64,000 nt of DNA from Pseudomonas fulva (GTDB lineage: Bacteria > Pseudomonadota > Gammaproteobacteria > Pseudomonadales > Pseudomonadaceae), in the NCBI RefSeq assembly GCF_023517795.1, contig NZ_CP082928.1, forward strand, positions 3,658,001 through 3,722,000, given 5' to 3'. Every line of letters starts with the position of its first letter. The first letter of the stretch is position 1. The translations under genes were made by a program, and so were the position numbers. The notes under the pieces were generated by a model. That model was given only the letters and a program-made list of their open reading frames with translations, ran no database searches and was not told where the DNA came from. Positions 1 to 9,425 of this stretch are shown here, piece by piece.

Positions 1-110
1 GCGTGATCAGCCACGTCGAGGCGCTCAAGGAGCGGGTCGCCGTGCAGCTCAAGGTCAATAAAGGTGTAGGTATGGGTTACAGCACGCTGGAGAAACGCTA
101 TGCAGTTTAG
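1..110 (+). CDS. sbcC: SbcC exonuclease subunit, C-terminal end (partial)
   Basis: Only the last 35 codons are present, read from base 3 to the TAG at 108-110. The peptide contains ISHVEALKERVAVQLKV followed by GYSTLE. This matches the end of SbcC, the SMC-like ATPase subunit of the SbcCD nuclease that opens hairpins and cuts palindromic DNA: the segment after the Walker B/D-loop region ends in a similar ISHVE...I.V...G.S.L pattern. The rest of the gene lies upstream of the window. The next gene starts inside it (ATG at 100, 11-bp overlap), so the two are probably co-transcribed. The call rests on a short segment. Confidence 0.72.
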   Translation, partial: VISHVEALKERVAVQLKVNKGVGMGYSTLEKRYAV

Positions 111-564
111 AGTTCTTATTCTTTGTCTGTTAGTTGCTGGCGCAGCCCGCGCCGAAGACGTGCAGAAAGACCATGGCCTGCAGGCGATGGACGAGCGCGG
201 CTGCGTGCTTGGCAATGCCGGCATGCAGGCGCCGACCCTGACGTTGATGGCGGCGGCCTACAGCGAGTCCGAGGCGCGCAAGGGGATGGCGCTGGCGCAG
301 ATGAAACAGGCGCTGGAGGCCGGCTGCCCGGTCGACGAGCCGGACCAGATGGGGCTGTCCGCCCTCAATGGTGCCATCCTCTACAACGAGCCGGTGTTGG
401 TGAAGCTGCTGCTCGAACAGGGCGCCAACCCGAAGCGCAAGATCGTCAGCCCGAAGACCATGCTCAACGGCCTCGACTCCTTCGCCTTTCTCGATCTGCT
501 CGACAAGCGCGACGGCAAGCGTGACCGCAAGGCCATCGGCAACCTGCTGAAGGCGGCGCGCTAG
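100..564 (+). CDS. secreted ankyrin-repeat protein
   Basis: 154-residue protein with a Sec signal peptide: basic start, hydrophobic LILCLLVAG, then a likely AxA cleavage site at ARA/EDV near residue 19. The central part (about residues 85-115) reads [20 protein letters not shown] followed by [10 protein letters not shown], which has the helix-turn-helix and G-A-N/D-P pattern of an ankyrin repeat. One or two repeats are visible. It is therefore expected in the periplasm as a small protein-binding module. The start overlaps the sbcC stop by 11 bp. The specific function is unknown. Two cysteines (one in ERGCVLG, one in EAGCPVDEP) could form a disulfide. Confidence 0.7.
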   Translation: MQFRVLILCLLVAGAARAEDVQKDHGLQAMDERGCVLGNAGMQAPTLTLMAAAYSESEARKGMALAQMKQALEAGCPVDEPDQMGLSALNGAILYNEPVLVKLLLEQGANPKRKIVSPKTMLNGLDSFAFLDLLDKRDGKRDRKAIGNLLKAAR

Positions 565-727
565 GGGCTGTTGCCGCTTCACCCCAGCGTTTCGCTTGTG
601 CCGCTGGCGGCGTTTACCGCCGGTTGCACATTCAGCGCGGAACCATGTGGCGGGTAGGGCTATCTGTTGTAGGGAATTTTCATCGCCCCGGTCAGGGGCG
701 GCGTGCAGACTCCTTATCGATTCCGGG

Positions 728-2377
728 ATGCCCATGCATAGACGTAACCTTCTCAAAGCCTCCATGATGCTGGCCGCCGCCAGTGGCCTGCCGGCCAGCC
801 TGTTCAGCCTGCACAGCTTCGCCAAGACCGCTGACGGCGAAGCCGAGCCCTTCGATTTCAAGCAACTGCAGGCTCGCGCCAAGCGCATGGCCGGCAGGGC
901 TTACCAAAGTACCGCCGAGGTGTTGCCAGAGACCCTCGCCAAGTTGACGCCCCAGCAGTTCAACGCCATCCAGTACGACCCGGCCCACTCGCTGTGGAAC
1001 GAACTGGACGGCCAGCTGGATGTGCAGTTCTTCCACGTTGGCATGGGCTTTCGCCAGCCGGTGCGCATGCACGCCGTCGACCCGAAGAGCCGCCAGGCCC
1101 GTGAGGTGCATTTCCGCCCCGACCTGTTCGAGTACGGCAAGAGTGGCGTGGATGTATCGCAGCTCAAGGGCGACCTGGGCTTCGCCGGCCTCAAGGTGTT
1201 CAAGCAGCCGAATATCGCCAAGTACGACATCGTCTCTTTCCTCGGTGCCAGCTATTTCCGTGCGGTGGACAACACCGGCCAGTACGGCCTGTCGGCCCGG
1301 GGCCTGGCGATCGACACCTTTACCGATACCCCGGAAGAGTTCCCCGACTTCACCGAGTTCTGGTTCGAGACGCCGGACAAGGATGCGACCCGCTTCGTGC
1401 TCTACGCCTTGCTCGACTCGCCGAGCGCCACCGGCGCTTTCCGCTTCGATATCGACTGCCAGGAAAAGCAGGTGGTGATGGATATCGATGCCCATATCAA
1501 CGCCCGCAAGACCATCAAGCAGCTGGGCATCTCGCCGATGACCAGCATGTTCTCCTGCGGCGGCCATGAGCGGCGCATGTGCGATTTCATCGCCACGGCG
1601 ATCCATGACAGCGATCGCCTGTCCATGTGGCGCGGCAACGGCGAGTGGGTCTGCCGGCCGCTGAACAACCCGGAAAAACTGCAGTTCAACGCCTTCGCCG
1701 ACACCAACCCGAAGGGCTTTGGCCTGGTGCAGTTCGACCATGACTTCAAGTCCTACCAGGACACCGTGGTCTGGTACAGCCGCCGTCCGAGCCTGTGGGT
1801 CGAGCCGACCACCCAGTGGGGCGAGGGCAGCATCGACCTGCTGGAGATTCCCACCACCGGCGAAACCATGGACAACATCGTCTGCTTCTGGAACCCCAAG
1901 CAGCCGATCGAGCCCGGCACCTCGCTGAACTTCGGCTACAAGCTGTACTGGGCCGCGCTGCCGCCGGTGAAACCGACCCTGGCCCAGGTGCATGCCACCC
2001 GTTCCGGCATGGGTGGCTTCACCCTCGGCTGGGCGCCGGGCGAGCATTGGCCGAAGGTCTGGGCACGGCGCTTCGCCATCGATTTCGCGGGCGGCCCGCT
2101 GGCCAAGATGGATGCCAAGGCCCAGGTCGAGGTGGTGGTCGAGGCGTCCCACGGCGAGGCCAAGGATTTCAGCATCCTGGCCCTGTACCCGGAGGTGGAA
2201 GGCTTCCGCGCACAGTTCGACTGGTTCCCCACCAGCGACAGCGTCGAACCGGTGAACATGCGCGCCTACCTGCGCCGCGTGGACAACAAGGAAGTGCTCA
2301 GCGAGACCTGGCTGTACCAGTACTTCCCGCCGGCGCCGGCCGAGCGCCGCTACCCTGACTGGAAGAGCGATTCCTGA
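728..2377 (+). CDS. opgD: glucan biosynthesis protein D (OpgD/MdoD), Tat-exported
   Basis: About 549 residues. OpgD is the periplasmic paralogue of OpgG and acts on the backbone of osmoregulated periplasmic glucans. The start is placed at ATG 728 (or ATG 734), because it begins directly with a twin-arginine signal, [12 protein letters not shown], followed by a hydrophobic stretch and an A-x-A-like site. An in-frame extension upstream to about 596 lacks a signal and is not favoured. The body has the family features: [19 protein letters not shown] near the N-terminus, a [20 protein letters not shown] segment and the [10 protein letters not shown] motif. It is flanked by unrelated genes and is probably monocistronic. 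Its paralogue opgG (with opgH) is not in this window. Confidence 0.9.
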   Translation: MPMHRRNLLKASMMLAAASGLPASLFSLHSFAKTADGEAEPFDFKQLQARAKRMAGRAYQSTAEVLPETLAKLTPQQFNAIQYDPAHSLWNELDGQLDVQFFHVGMGFRQPVRMHAVDPKSRQAREVHFRPDLFEYGKSGVDVSQLKGDLGFAGLKVFKQPNIAKYDIVSFLGASYFRAVDNTGQYGLSARGLAIDTFTDTPEEFPDFTEFWFETPDKDATRFVLYALLDSPSATGAFRFDIDCQEKQVVMDIDAHINARKTIKQLGISPMTSMFSCGGHERRMCDFIATAIHDSDRLSMWRGNGEWVCRPLNNPEKLQFNAFADTNPKGFGLVQFDHDFKSYQDTVVWYSRRPSLWVEPTTQWGEGSIDLLEIPTTGETMDNIVCFWNPKQPIEPGTSLNFGYKLYWAALPPVKPTLAQVHATRSGMGGFTLGWAPGEHWPKVWARRFAIDFAGGPLAKMDAKAQVEVVVEASHGEAKDFSILALYPEVEGFRAQFDWFPTSDSVEPVNMRAYLRRVDNKEVLSETWLYQYFPPAPAERRYPDWKSDS

Positions 2378-2479
2378 CCGCCTGACCCGTGGCAGGCGCC
2401 TCCTTTGGGCGGCGCTCTGCCCACGCTCCTGGCCGGCCTGATAGACTGGCGCACTTTTCCAGATTTCAAGAAGCGCGCC

Positions 2480-3022
2480 ATGGCCCTGCCGTCCACGACC
2501 TACAAGATCGATCTCAATCTCACCGATATCGATCGCAGCATCTACGAAAGCCTGCGTTTCACCGTGGCCCGCCACCCTTCGGAAACCGAGGAGCGCCTGG
2601 CTGCACGGCTGATCGCCTATGCGCTGTTCTATCAGGAACACCTGGCCTTTGGCCGTGGCCTGTCGGACGTCGACGAGCCGGCGCTGTGGGAAAAGAGCCT
2701 GGATGGTCGTGTGCTGCACTGGATCGAAGTCGGCCAGCCGGACAGCGAGCGCATCACCTGGTGCTCGCGGCGCACCGAGAAATTCAGCCTGGTGGCCTAC
2801 GGCAACCTGCGCGTCTGGCAGACCAAGTGCCTGGACCCGGTGCGCACCCTGAAGAACATCAACGTCGTCTCCCTGGGCCAGGAGGCCCTGGCCGAACTGT
2901 CCCAGGATCTGCCGCGTTCGCTGAGCTGGAGCGTGATGATCAGCGACGGCGAACTGTTCGTCACCGACGAGCGCGGCCAGCACGAGATTCCGGTCGAGTG
3001 GCTGACAGGCGAGCGTTTCTGA
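2480..3022 (+). CDS. yaeQ: YaeQ family protein
   Basis: 180 residues starting MALPSTTYKIDLNLTDIDRS. This is the typical YaeQ opening, and the family is about 180 residues long with a PD-(D/E)xK-like fold. Conserved parts visible are HPSETEERLAARLIAYALFY, GLSDVDEPALW, W.E.G.P..ERI and YGNLRVW. The biological role of YaeQ is not settled; it was reported to compensate for loss of RfaH in E. coli. The ATG at 2480 is preferred over an upstream in-frame ATG (2405), because all family homology starts here. The gene is followed by a repeat element rather than by another gene on the same transcript. Confidence 0.88.
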   Translation: MALPSTTYKIDLNLTDIDRSIYESLRFTVARHPSETEERLAARLIAYALFYQEHLAFGRGLSDVDEPALWEKSLDGRVLHWIEVGQPDSERITWCSRRTEKFSLVAYGNLRVWQTKCLDPVRTLKNINVVSLGQEALAELSQDLPRSLSWSVMISDGELFVTDERGQHEIPVEWLTGERF

Positions 3023-3039
3023 GTCTTTCGTTTTACTGT

Positions 3040-3211
3040 AAGAGCCTGTTCACTATCTATGGTCTCCTGTTCATCGACTTTGCTGGCAAAGTTGTATAAG
3101 CGGCCTTGTAGGGTGGACGACGCTTCATCCGTCCACCGTTCTGCAATTGCCAGGGTGGACAAAAAAAGCGTTGTCCACCCTACGTCAGCTACAGATCGTG
3201 AGCAGGCTCTA
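3040..3211. repeat. MITE-like element with terminal inverted repeats (copy 1)
   Basis: 172 bp between yaeQ and recJ. The 19-bp ends (3040-3058 and the reverse complement of 3193-3211) match at 16 of 19 positions around the core AGAGCCTGTTCAC. The same ends occur in a second element at 18993-19182. The interior differs: it holds a separate nested palindrome with 11-bp perfect arms (3108-3118 and 3173-3183, GTAGGGTGGAC), each half of which folds as a hairpin. There is no coding capacity. TA dinucleotides lie at both boundaries, but no longer target duplication is evident. It looks like a non-autonomous palindromic element. Confidence 0.65.
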
Positions 3212-3231
3212 ATGAATAGAAGTTGATTTTC

Positions 3232-4944
3232 ATGCGTATCGAGTCCCGCCCGCTTCCCGCCTCACTGCCCGACCTGGGCAACCTGCCGCCCCTGTTGACC
3301 CGCCTTTATGCCGCACGCGGGGTGCTCTCGGCAGTGGAACTGGAAAAGGGCCTGGCGCGGCTGATTCCGTTTACCCAACTCAAGGGTATCGAGGCGGCGG
3401 TCGAGCTGTTGGTCGAAGGTCTGCGCCAGGGTCAGCGCATGCTGATCGTCGGCGACTTCGACGCCGATGGCGCCACGGCCAGCACCGTCGGGCTGCTCGG
3501 CCTGCGCATGCTGGGCGCCGCCCATGTCGATTACCTGGTGCCCAACCGCTTCGAGTACGGCTATGGCCTGACCCCGGAAATCGTCGCCGTGGCGCTGAGC
3601 CGCGAGCCCGAACTGCTGATCACCGTGGACAACGGCATCTCCAGCATCGACGGCGTGGCCGCTGCCAAGGCGGCCGGGCTGAAGGTTCTGGTCACCGACC
3701 ACCACCTGCCGGGCCACGAGTTGCCGGCGGCCGACGCCATCGTCAATCCCAACCAGCCGGGCTGCAGCTTCCCGAGCAAATCCCTGGCCGGCGTCGGGGT
3801 GATCTTCTACGTGCTGCTGGCGCTGCGTGCGCGGCTGCGCGAGCTGGGCTGGTTCACGGCCGAGCGAGTGGAGCCCAACCTGGGCGAACTGCTCGACCTG
3901 GTGGCCCTGGGCAGCGTGGCCGACGTGGTACCGCTGGACGCCAACAACCGCATCCTGGTGCACCAGGGCCTGGCGCGTATTCGTGCCGGTCGCGCCCGCC
4001 CCGGGCTGCGTGCGCTGCTGGAAGTGGCCGGCAAGCAACATGGGCGCATCACCTCCACCGACCTGGGTTTCATTCTTGGCCCGCGCCTGAACGCGGCAGG
4101 GCGCCTCGACGACATGAGCCTGGGCATCGAGTGCCTGCTCTGCGAGGACGAAGCCCTGGCCCGCGACATGGCCGTGCAGCTCGACCAGCTCAACCAGGAC
4201 CGCAAGGCCATCGAGCAGGGCATGCAGCGCGAGGCGCTGGCGCAGCTCAAGGACCTGCCGGTGGAAAACCTGCCGTTCGGCCTCTGTCTGTTCGAAGCGG
4301 ACTGGCACCAGGGGGTGATCGGCATCCTCGCCTCGCGCCTGAAAGAACGCTACCACCGCCCGACCATCGCCTTCGCCGATGCCGGCGAGGGCATGCTCAA
4401 GGGCTCGGCGCGCTCGGTACCGGGCTTTCATATCCGCGATGCGCTCGACGCCGTGGCGTCGCGCCATCCAGGGCTGATCAGCAAGTTCGGCGGCCACGCC
4501 ATGGCCGCCGGCCTGTCGTTGCCGGCCGAGCACTTCGAGACCTTCGCCAAGGCCTTCGACGAAGAAGTGCGTCGCCAGCTCTGCGAGGACGACCTGACCG
4601 GCCGCCTGCTTTCCGACGGCGTGCTGAGCATCGACGAATTCAACCTGCCCCTGGCCCGCGAGCTGCGCAACGCCGGCCCGTGGGGTCAGCATTTCCCCGA
4701 GCCGCTGTTCCACGGCGCCTTCCAGCTGGTGCAGCAGCGCATCGTCGGCGAGCGCCACCTCAAGGTGGTGCTCAAGAGCGAATGCGGCAGCCTGCAGCTG
4801 GACGGCATCGCCTTTGGCGTCGACCGCGAGGTGTGGCCCAACCCGACCGTGCGCTGGGTGGAGCTGGCCTACAAGCTGGACGTCAACGAATTCCGCGGCC
4901 AGGAGTCGGTGCAGTTGTTGATCTCCCACTTGGCCCCGCGCTAG
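3232..4944 (+). CDS. recJ: single-stranded-DNA-specific 5'-3' exonuclease RecJ
   Basis: 570 residues, close to E. coli RecJ (577). RecJ degrades single-stranded DNA 5'-3' in RecFOR recombination, mismatch repair and base excision repair. It carries the DHH phosphoesterase motifs: DFDADGAT (D75, D77, D79), the DNG motif in ITVDNGISS, the DHH signature D156-H157-H158 in VTDHHLPG, and the later DHHA1-type GGHAMAAGL segment near residue 425. The ATG at 3232 gives the usual MRIESRPLP start; a TTG three codons upstream is possible but unlikely. It lies right behind a 172-bp repeat element, so its promoter must be in or near that element. Confidence 0.96.
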   Translation: MRIESRPLPASLPDLGNLPPLLTRLYAARGVLSAVELEKGLARLIPFTQLKGIEAAVELLVEGLRQGQRMLIVGDFDADGATASTVGLLGLRMLGAAHVDYLVPNRFEYGYGLTPEIVAVALSREPELLITVDNGISSIDGVAAAKAAGLKVLVTDHHLPGHELPAADAIVNPNQPGCSFPSKSLAGVGVIFYVLLALRARLRELGWFTAERVEPNLGELLDLVALGSVADVVPLDANNRILVHQGLARIRAGRARPGLRALLEVAGKQHGRITSTDLGFILGPRLNAAGRLDDMSLGIECLLCEDEALARDMAVQLDQLNQDRKAIEQGMQREALAQLKDLPVENLPFGLCLFEADWHQGVIGILASRLKERYHRPTIAFADAGEGMLKGSARSVPGFHIRDALDAVASRHPGLISKFGGHAMAAGLSLPAEHFETFAKAFDEEVRRQLCEDDLTGRLLSDGVLSIDEFNLPLARELRNAGPWGQHFPEPLFHGAFQLVQQRIVGERHLKVVLKSECGSLQLDGIAFGVDREVWPNPTVRWVELAYKLDVNEFRGQESVQLLISHLAPR

Positions 4945-5119
4945 CAAGCCGATAAAAATTCCCTGCTGGTTCAGGTTTGAACGGAGCCAGCTTCAAGCCT
5001 GTCTATTCGACGAGGCTTGAGGCGTGGGTGCGTGCGCGCAATATCCTGACGCAATCTGTAACCGACGACGGCCCGGCTTCCCAGTAGATTCGTCCGTTCC
5101 TGAACCATTGGAGAACTCC

Positions 5120-5848
5120 ATGAATACGCGCGGCTTGCTCGACCAACTGCTGAAGTCCGGGCAGGAATTGCTGCAACAGAAAACCGCTGGCAAGTCCTCT
5201 TCCGGGCTTGGTGGTGCGCTGGGCGGCCTGCTCGGCGGCAACGCCGCTGGCGCCGGCAAGGGCGACAACGGCGGCATCGGCTCGATGCTCAAGGGCGCCG
5301 GTGGCGGCGCGGCCCTGGCCATGCTGCTGGGCAACAAGCGAGTACGCAAGGTCGGTGGCAAGGTGGCGATCTATGGCGGCCTGGCCGCGCTCGGCGTGAT
5401 CGCCTACAAGGCTTACGGCAACTGGCAGGCCAAGCAGGCGGGCGCGCCCAAGGGCGAGCCTCAGACGATTGATCGTCTGCCGGCGGCCGAAGTGGAGCTG
5501 CACAGCCAGAGCATTCTCAAGGCGCTGGTGGCGGCGGCCAAGGCCGATGGCCATGTCGACGAGCGCGAGCGCGAGTTGATCGAAGGCGAGTTCAGCAAGC
5601 TGGCCAGCGACACTGAAACCCAGCACTGGCTGCACGCCGAGCTGAACAAGCCGCTGGATCCGGCCGATGTGGCGCGCGCCGCCAACACCCCGGAAATGGC
5701 CGCGGAAATGTACGTGGCCAGTGTGCTGATGGTCGACGAGGAGCACTTCATGGAGCGCGCCTACCTGGACGAGCTGGCCCGCCACCTGAAGCTCGACCCC
5801 GCCCTCAAGGCCGAGCTGGAAGCCCAGGTTCGCCAGGATCTTCAGTAA
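5120..5848 (+). CDS. TerB-fold DUF533 protein (YebE-like)
   Basis: 242 residues. The N-terminus is amphipathic (MNTRGLLDQLLKSGQELLQQ), followed by a long Gly/Ala-rich region typical of YebE/DUF533. A hydrophobic segment lies at about residues 80-100 (VAIYGGLAALGVIAYKAY). The C-terminal helical half from about residue 120 contains LVAAAKADGHVDERERELIE, the TerB/DjlA-like helix with acidic putative metal-binding positions. The ATG at 5120 has GGAG about 7 bases upstream. It is probably an inner-membrane-associated protein. No precise function is known for the family; E. coli YebE is linked to envelope stress. It stands alone between recJ and the wsp operon. Confidence 0.85.
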   Translation: MNTRGLLDQLLKSGQELLQQKTAGKSSSGLGGALGGLLGGNAAGAGKGDNGGIGSMLKGAGGGAALAMLLGNKRVRKVGGKVAIYGGLAALGVIAYKAYGNWQAKQAGAPKGEPQTIDRLPAAEVELHSQSILKALVAAAKADGHVDERERELIEGEFSKLASDTETQHWLHAELNKPLDPADVARAANTPEMAAEMYVASVLMVDEEHFMERAYLDELARHLKLDPALKAELEAQVRQDLQ

Positions 5849-5859
5849 CCCCCGCACCC

Positions 5860-5892
5860 GGCTGCCGACGGCCACGCGCCGTCCGGCAGCCG
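5860..5892 (+). terminator. hairpin after the DUF533 gene, possible terminator
   Basis: GGCTGCCGACGG pairs with CCGTCCGGCAGCC (one bulge) about 12 bases after the stop at 5848. A clear T tract is lacking, so it may be a weak or Rho-assisted terminator, or only an RNA stabilising hairpin. Confidence 0.35.
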
Positions 5893-6035
5893 CCGACCTT
5901 CTTCGCCCTCTATGACCCGGCGCCTGTTCTACAGTACATAGGCCCGGTCTCGCTTGCGCTGCACACGCAACGCCCCTAGAGTCCGGCAGCATGAGCTGCG
6001 GGCGCTGCCCTACGGCTGGATCAGGAATATCGGCA

Positions 6036-7670
6036 ATGGGGTTGAATGTGAAGAACTGGACTGTTCGCCAGCGTATCCAGGCAAGTTTTGCGGTCATCAT
6101 CGCCATCATGCTGCTGATGGCCGCCGCCTCCTTCGAGCGTCTGCTCAAGGTCGAGGACGGTGCCACCCGCCTGCTGGACGACGCCATGCCGGGCATGTTC
6201 CATATCACCCAGGTACGCAGCGCCTGGACGGACATGTTCCACCAGACCATCGTCCAGGTCAGTTTGCGTGAGCAGCACAGCCTTACCGATGCCGACAAGC
6301 AGCTGGTCAAGGGCGCCAGCGACAAGCTGGACTCGTCCCTGGTCGATTACCGCGCCACCATGCGCGACGACACCGAGCGCAACGCGCTGGTGGCCTTCGA
6401 AAAGACCCGCGAGCTGTTCCTGCTGCAGCAGGCCGAAGTGCTGGACCTGTACGCGCAGGGGCGCCAGGCCGAGGCCAGGGCGGAGCTGAACGGTGCGCTC
6501 ACCGATACCTGGAACGAGGGCCGCACCCAGCTCACCACGATGATCGAGCTCAACCGCGACATGGCCTACGCGTCGGCCGGTGACATCGTGTCGGCGGTCA
6601 ACCGCGCCGAGCTGAGCATGGCGGTTTCCGTGCTGCTGGCGATCGTCGCGGCGTTCGTCTGTGGCTACTTCCTGATGCAGGCGATCACCCGCCCGGTGCA
6701 GCAGGTGGTCGACACCCTACGGGTGCTGGCCAGTGGCGACCTGACCGCGCGCCTGAACCTCGGCCGCCGCGACGAGTTCGGCGCCATCGAAACCGGCTTC
6801 AACGGCATGGCCGAGGAGATCAAGACCCTGGTCGCCCAGGCGCAGCGTTCGTCCGTGCAGGTCACCACCTCGGTCACCGAGATCGCCGCCACCTCCAAGC
6901 AGCAGCAGGCCACCGCCACCGAAACCGCCGCCACCACCACGGAAATCGGCGCCACCTCGCGGGAGATCGCCGCCACGTCGCGGGACCTGGTGCGCACCAT
7001 GACCGAGGTCTCCGGGGCCGCCGAGCAGACCTCGACCCTGGCCGGCGCCGGGCAACTGGGCCTGGCGCGCATGGAAGACACCATGCACCAGGTGATGAGC
7101 GCCGCCGAACTGGTCAACGCCAAGCTGGCGATCCTCAACGAGAAGGCCGGCAACATCAACCACGTGGTCACCACCATCGTCAAGGTCGCCGACCAGACCA
7201 ACCTGCTGTCGCTCAACGCGGCCATCGAGGCCGAGAAGGCCGGCGAATACGGCCGCGGCTTCGCGGTAGTGGCCACCGAGGTGCGGCGCCTGGCCGACCA
7301 GACGGCAGTGGCCACCTACGACATCGAACAGATGGTGCGCGAGATCCAGTCGGCGGTGTCGGCCGGGGTGATGGGCATGGACCGCTTCTCCGAAGAAGTG
7401 CGCCGCGGCATTGCCGAGGTCGGCCAGGTCGGCGAGCAACTGGCGCAGATCATCCACCAGGTGCAGGCCCTCGCGCCGCGGGTGCTGATGGTCAACGAAG
7501 GCATGCAGGCGCAGTCCACCGGTGCCGAACAGATCAACCAGGCCCTGGTGCAGCTCAGCGAGGCGTCGTCGCAGACCGTCGAGTCGCTGCGCCAGGCCAG
7601 CGCCTCCATCGACGACCTCAACCTGGTGGCGAACGGTCTGCGCGCCGGCGTCAGCCGCTTCAAGGTCTGA
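6036..7670 (+). CDS. wspA: methyl-accepting chemotaxis protein WspA
   Basis: 544-residue surface-sensing receptor of the Wsp pathway. It starts with a cytoplasmic NWTVRQRIQ segment and TM1 (about residues 14-36), then a periplasmic four-helix-type domain of about 150 residues. TM2 lies near 193-217, followed by HAMP and a long cytoplasmic coiled coil. The signalling tip reads [19 protein letters not shown] (about 388-406), the invariant MCP hairpin. ATG 6036 has AGGA 9 bases upstream; GTG 6048 would give the shorter start MKNWTV common in homologues. It heads a tight operon wspA-B-C-D-E-F-R. WspA activates the kinase WspE on surface contact and is adapted by WspC (methylation) and WspF (demethylation). 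Confidence 0.95.
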   Translation: MGLNVKNWTVRQRIQASFAVIIAIMLLMAAASFERLLKVEDGATRLLDDAMPGMFHITQVRSAWTDMFHQTIVQVSLREQHSLTDADKQLVKGASDKLDSSLVDYRATMRDDTERNALVAFEKTRELFLLQQAEVLDLYAQGRQAEARAELNGALTDTWNEGRTQLTTMIELNRDMAYASAGDIVSAVNRAELSMAVSVLLAIVAAFVCGYFLMQAITRPVQQVVDTLRVLASGDLTARLNLGRRDEFGAIETGFNGMAEEIKTLVAQAQRSSVQVTTSVTEIAATSKQQQATATETAATTTEIGATSREIAATSRDLVRTMTEVSGAAEQTSTLAGAGQLGLARMEDTMHQVMSAAELVNAKLAILNEKAGNINHVVTTIVKVADQTNLLSLNAAIEAEKAGEYGRGFAVVATEVRRLADQTAVATYDIEQMVREIQSAVSAGVMGMDRFSEEVRRGIAEVGQVGEQLAQIIHQVQALAPRVLMVNEGMQAQSTGAEQINQALVQLSEASSQTVESLRQASASIDDLNLVANGLRAGVSRFKV

Positions 7671-7674
7671 ACCG

Positions 7675-8181
7675 ATGGCCGAGCCAGGCAGGCCTTCGCC
7701 GGGGCGGCGTAACCCGGGGCAACTGTTCCTGCTGTTCAGCATGGGCAGCGACCGTTACGGCCTGGACGTTCACGAGGTGGTCGAGGTATTGCCGTTGCGC
7801 CGCTTCAAGCAGATTCCCGCTGCGCCTGAGTGGGTCGCCGGGTTGTTCGTGTTTCGCGGCACGCCGGTGCCGGTGATCGACCTGAGCGCCCAGGCGCTCG
7901 GCCAGCCCGCGGTGGTGCGCACCAGCACCCGGCTGGTGGTGGTGCACTACAGGCCCCAGGGCGATCAACCGGCGCGCTGGCTGGGCCTGATTCTCGAGCA
8001 GGCCAGCGATACCCTGCGCAGCCCTGCCGAGGCCTTCGTGGACAGCGGCGTCGCCCTGGCGGACGCCCGTTATCTGGGGCCGGTGCTCAAGTCCGAGCAG
8101 GGCCTGGTGCAGTGGGTGCGGGTTGCCGATCTGCTCGACGAACCGGTTCGCCAACTGCTGTACGCGGAGGGCGCTCGATGA
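7675..8181 (+). CDS. wspB: CheW-like coupling protein WspB
   Basis: 168 residues, a single CheW domain: LFLLFSMGSDRYGLDVHEV, then FVFRGTPVPVIDLSAQ, the CheW strand pattern with the conserved R-G-x-x-x-P-V-I-D-L. It couples WspA to WspE. It starts 4 bases after the wspA stop and overlaps wspC by 4 bases (ATGA), indicating translational coupling. Two CheW proteins (WspB and WspD) are normal in this system. Confidence 0.93.
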   Translation: MAEPGRPSPGRRNPGQLFLLFSMGSDRYGLDVHEVVEVLPLRRFKQIPAAPEWVAGLFVFRGTPVPVIDLSAQALGQPAVVRTSTRLVVVHYRPQGDQPARWLGLILEQASDTLRSPAEAFVDSGVALADARYLGPVLKSEQGLVQWVRVADLLDEPVRQLLYAEGAR

Positions 8182-9425
8182 ACGCGCGCTTCGAGCAGTT
8201 GCTGCACGGCCTGATCGGCCTGGATGCCGAATCGGTCGGCCAGGCGGTGATCGAGCGTGCGGTTCGCCAGCGGGTCGCGGCCCTCGGTTGTGCCAGCGAG
8301 GATGCCTATTGGCTCAAGGTGCAGGCGTCGGCCAGCGAGCAGCAGGCGCTGGTCGAGGCAGTGGTTGTGCCGGAGACCTGGTTCTTCCGCTACCCGGAAT
8401 CCTTCGTCGCCCTCGCCAACCTGGCCCGCGAGCGCAGCACGCAGCTGGCTGGCGCCCGGCCGCTGCGCATCCTCAGCCTGCCGTGCTCGACCGGCGAGGA
8501 GCCCTATTCGATCGCCATGGCACTGCTGGATGCCGGCCTGCCTGGCGATGGCTTTCGCATCGATGCCATGGACATCAGCGAGGTCAACCTGCAGCGCGCC
8601 GAGCGTGCCCTGTACGGCCGCAACTCCTTTCGTGGCGATGACCTGGGCTTTCGCGACCGCCATTTCGCCGAGACTGCCGAAGGCTTCGAGCTGCGCGGCG
8701 AGGTGCGGCGCAAGGTCCGCCTGCTGGCCGGCAACCTGTTGGCCCCCGGCTTGCTGGCCGGCGAGGCCCCCTATGATTTCGTGTTCTGTCGCAACCTGCT
8801 GATCTATTTCGATCGGCCCACCCAGCACAGGGTAGCGGCGGTGCTGCAGCGTCTGATGCGCGACGACGGCGCACTGTTCATCGGCCCGGCCGAAGCCAGC
8901 CTGTTCAGCCAGATCGGCATGCGGGCGCTCAACATCCCCCTGGCCTTCGTATTCCGTCGGCAGGCCCCGCGGCCCGCCAGCACGCCGGTTCAGCCCGTAC
9001 CGAGCATCGGCACGCGGCCCAGGCCTGCGGCCGTGGCGGCCCCCGCCGCCAGGGCGACTGCGCCGGTGCGGCGCGCCCCGGCGGCAGCGCCTGCGCAGGC
9101 GGTAGGCGGCGCGGATACCGCACTGGACGAAATCGCCGCCCTTGCCAATGCCGGGCGCAGCGATGAAGCCCGCGCTGCCTGCGAGCGCTACCTGGCCAGC
9201 CATGGGCCGACCGCCCAGGCCTTCTACTGGCTGGGCCTGCTCAGTGATGTGGCCGGTCGCAGCAGCGAGGCCCAGGATTATTACCGCAAGACCCTGTACC
9301 TGGCGCCGACCCATGCCGAGGCCCTGGCGCACCTGTCGGCGCTGCTCGCCGCCCGGGGCGATCTGGCCGGCGCCAGGCGCCTGCAACAGCGTGCGGACCG
9401 TGGAGTGAGCCGCAATGAGCGATAG
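8178..9425 (+). CDS. wspC: CheR-type receptor methyltransferase WspC with TPR tail
   Basis: 415 residues. The N-terminal half is a CheR methyltransferase: VVPETWFFRYPESF, then the SAM-binding SLPCSTGEEPYSIAM near residue 100 and FVFCRNLLIYFD near 200. After an Ala/Pro-rich linker (about 265-310, APAARATAPV) the C-terminal part holds tetratricopeptide-like helices (FYWLGLLSDVAGRSSEAQDY; YYRKTLYLAPTHAEALAHL). This arrangement is characteristic of WspC. It methylates glutamates of WspA to raise sensitivity. Its 3' end overlaps wspD by 11 bases. Confidence 0.94.
   Translation: MNARFEQLLHGLIGLDAESVGQAVIERAVRQRVAALGCASEDAYWLKVQASASEQQALVEAVVVPETWFFRYPESFVALANLARERSTQLAGARPLRILSLPCSTGEEPYSIAMALLDAGLPGDGFRIDAMDISEVNLQRAERALYGRNSFRGDDLGFRDRHFAETAEGFELRGEVRRKVRLLAGNLLAPGLLAGEAPYDFVFCRNLLIYFDRPTQHRVAAVLQRLMRDDGALFIGPAEASLFSQIGMRALNIPLAFVFRRQAPRPASTPVQPVPSIGTRPRPAAVAAPAARATAPVRRAPAAAPAQAVGGADTALDEIAALANAGRSDEARAACERYLASHGPTAQAFYWLGLLSDVAGRSSEAQDYYRKTLYLAPTHAEALAHLSALLAARGDLAGARRLQQRADRGVSRNER

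Noticed and set aside
692-2983. Very long minus-strand open frame (763 codons) opposite opgD and yaeQ
   Set aside because: It is a mirror of GC-rich codon use in the plus-strand genes. The translation has no domain pattern, and both plus-strand genes are clearly recognised.
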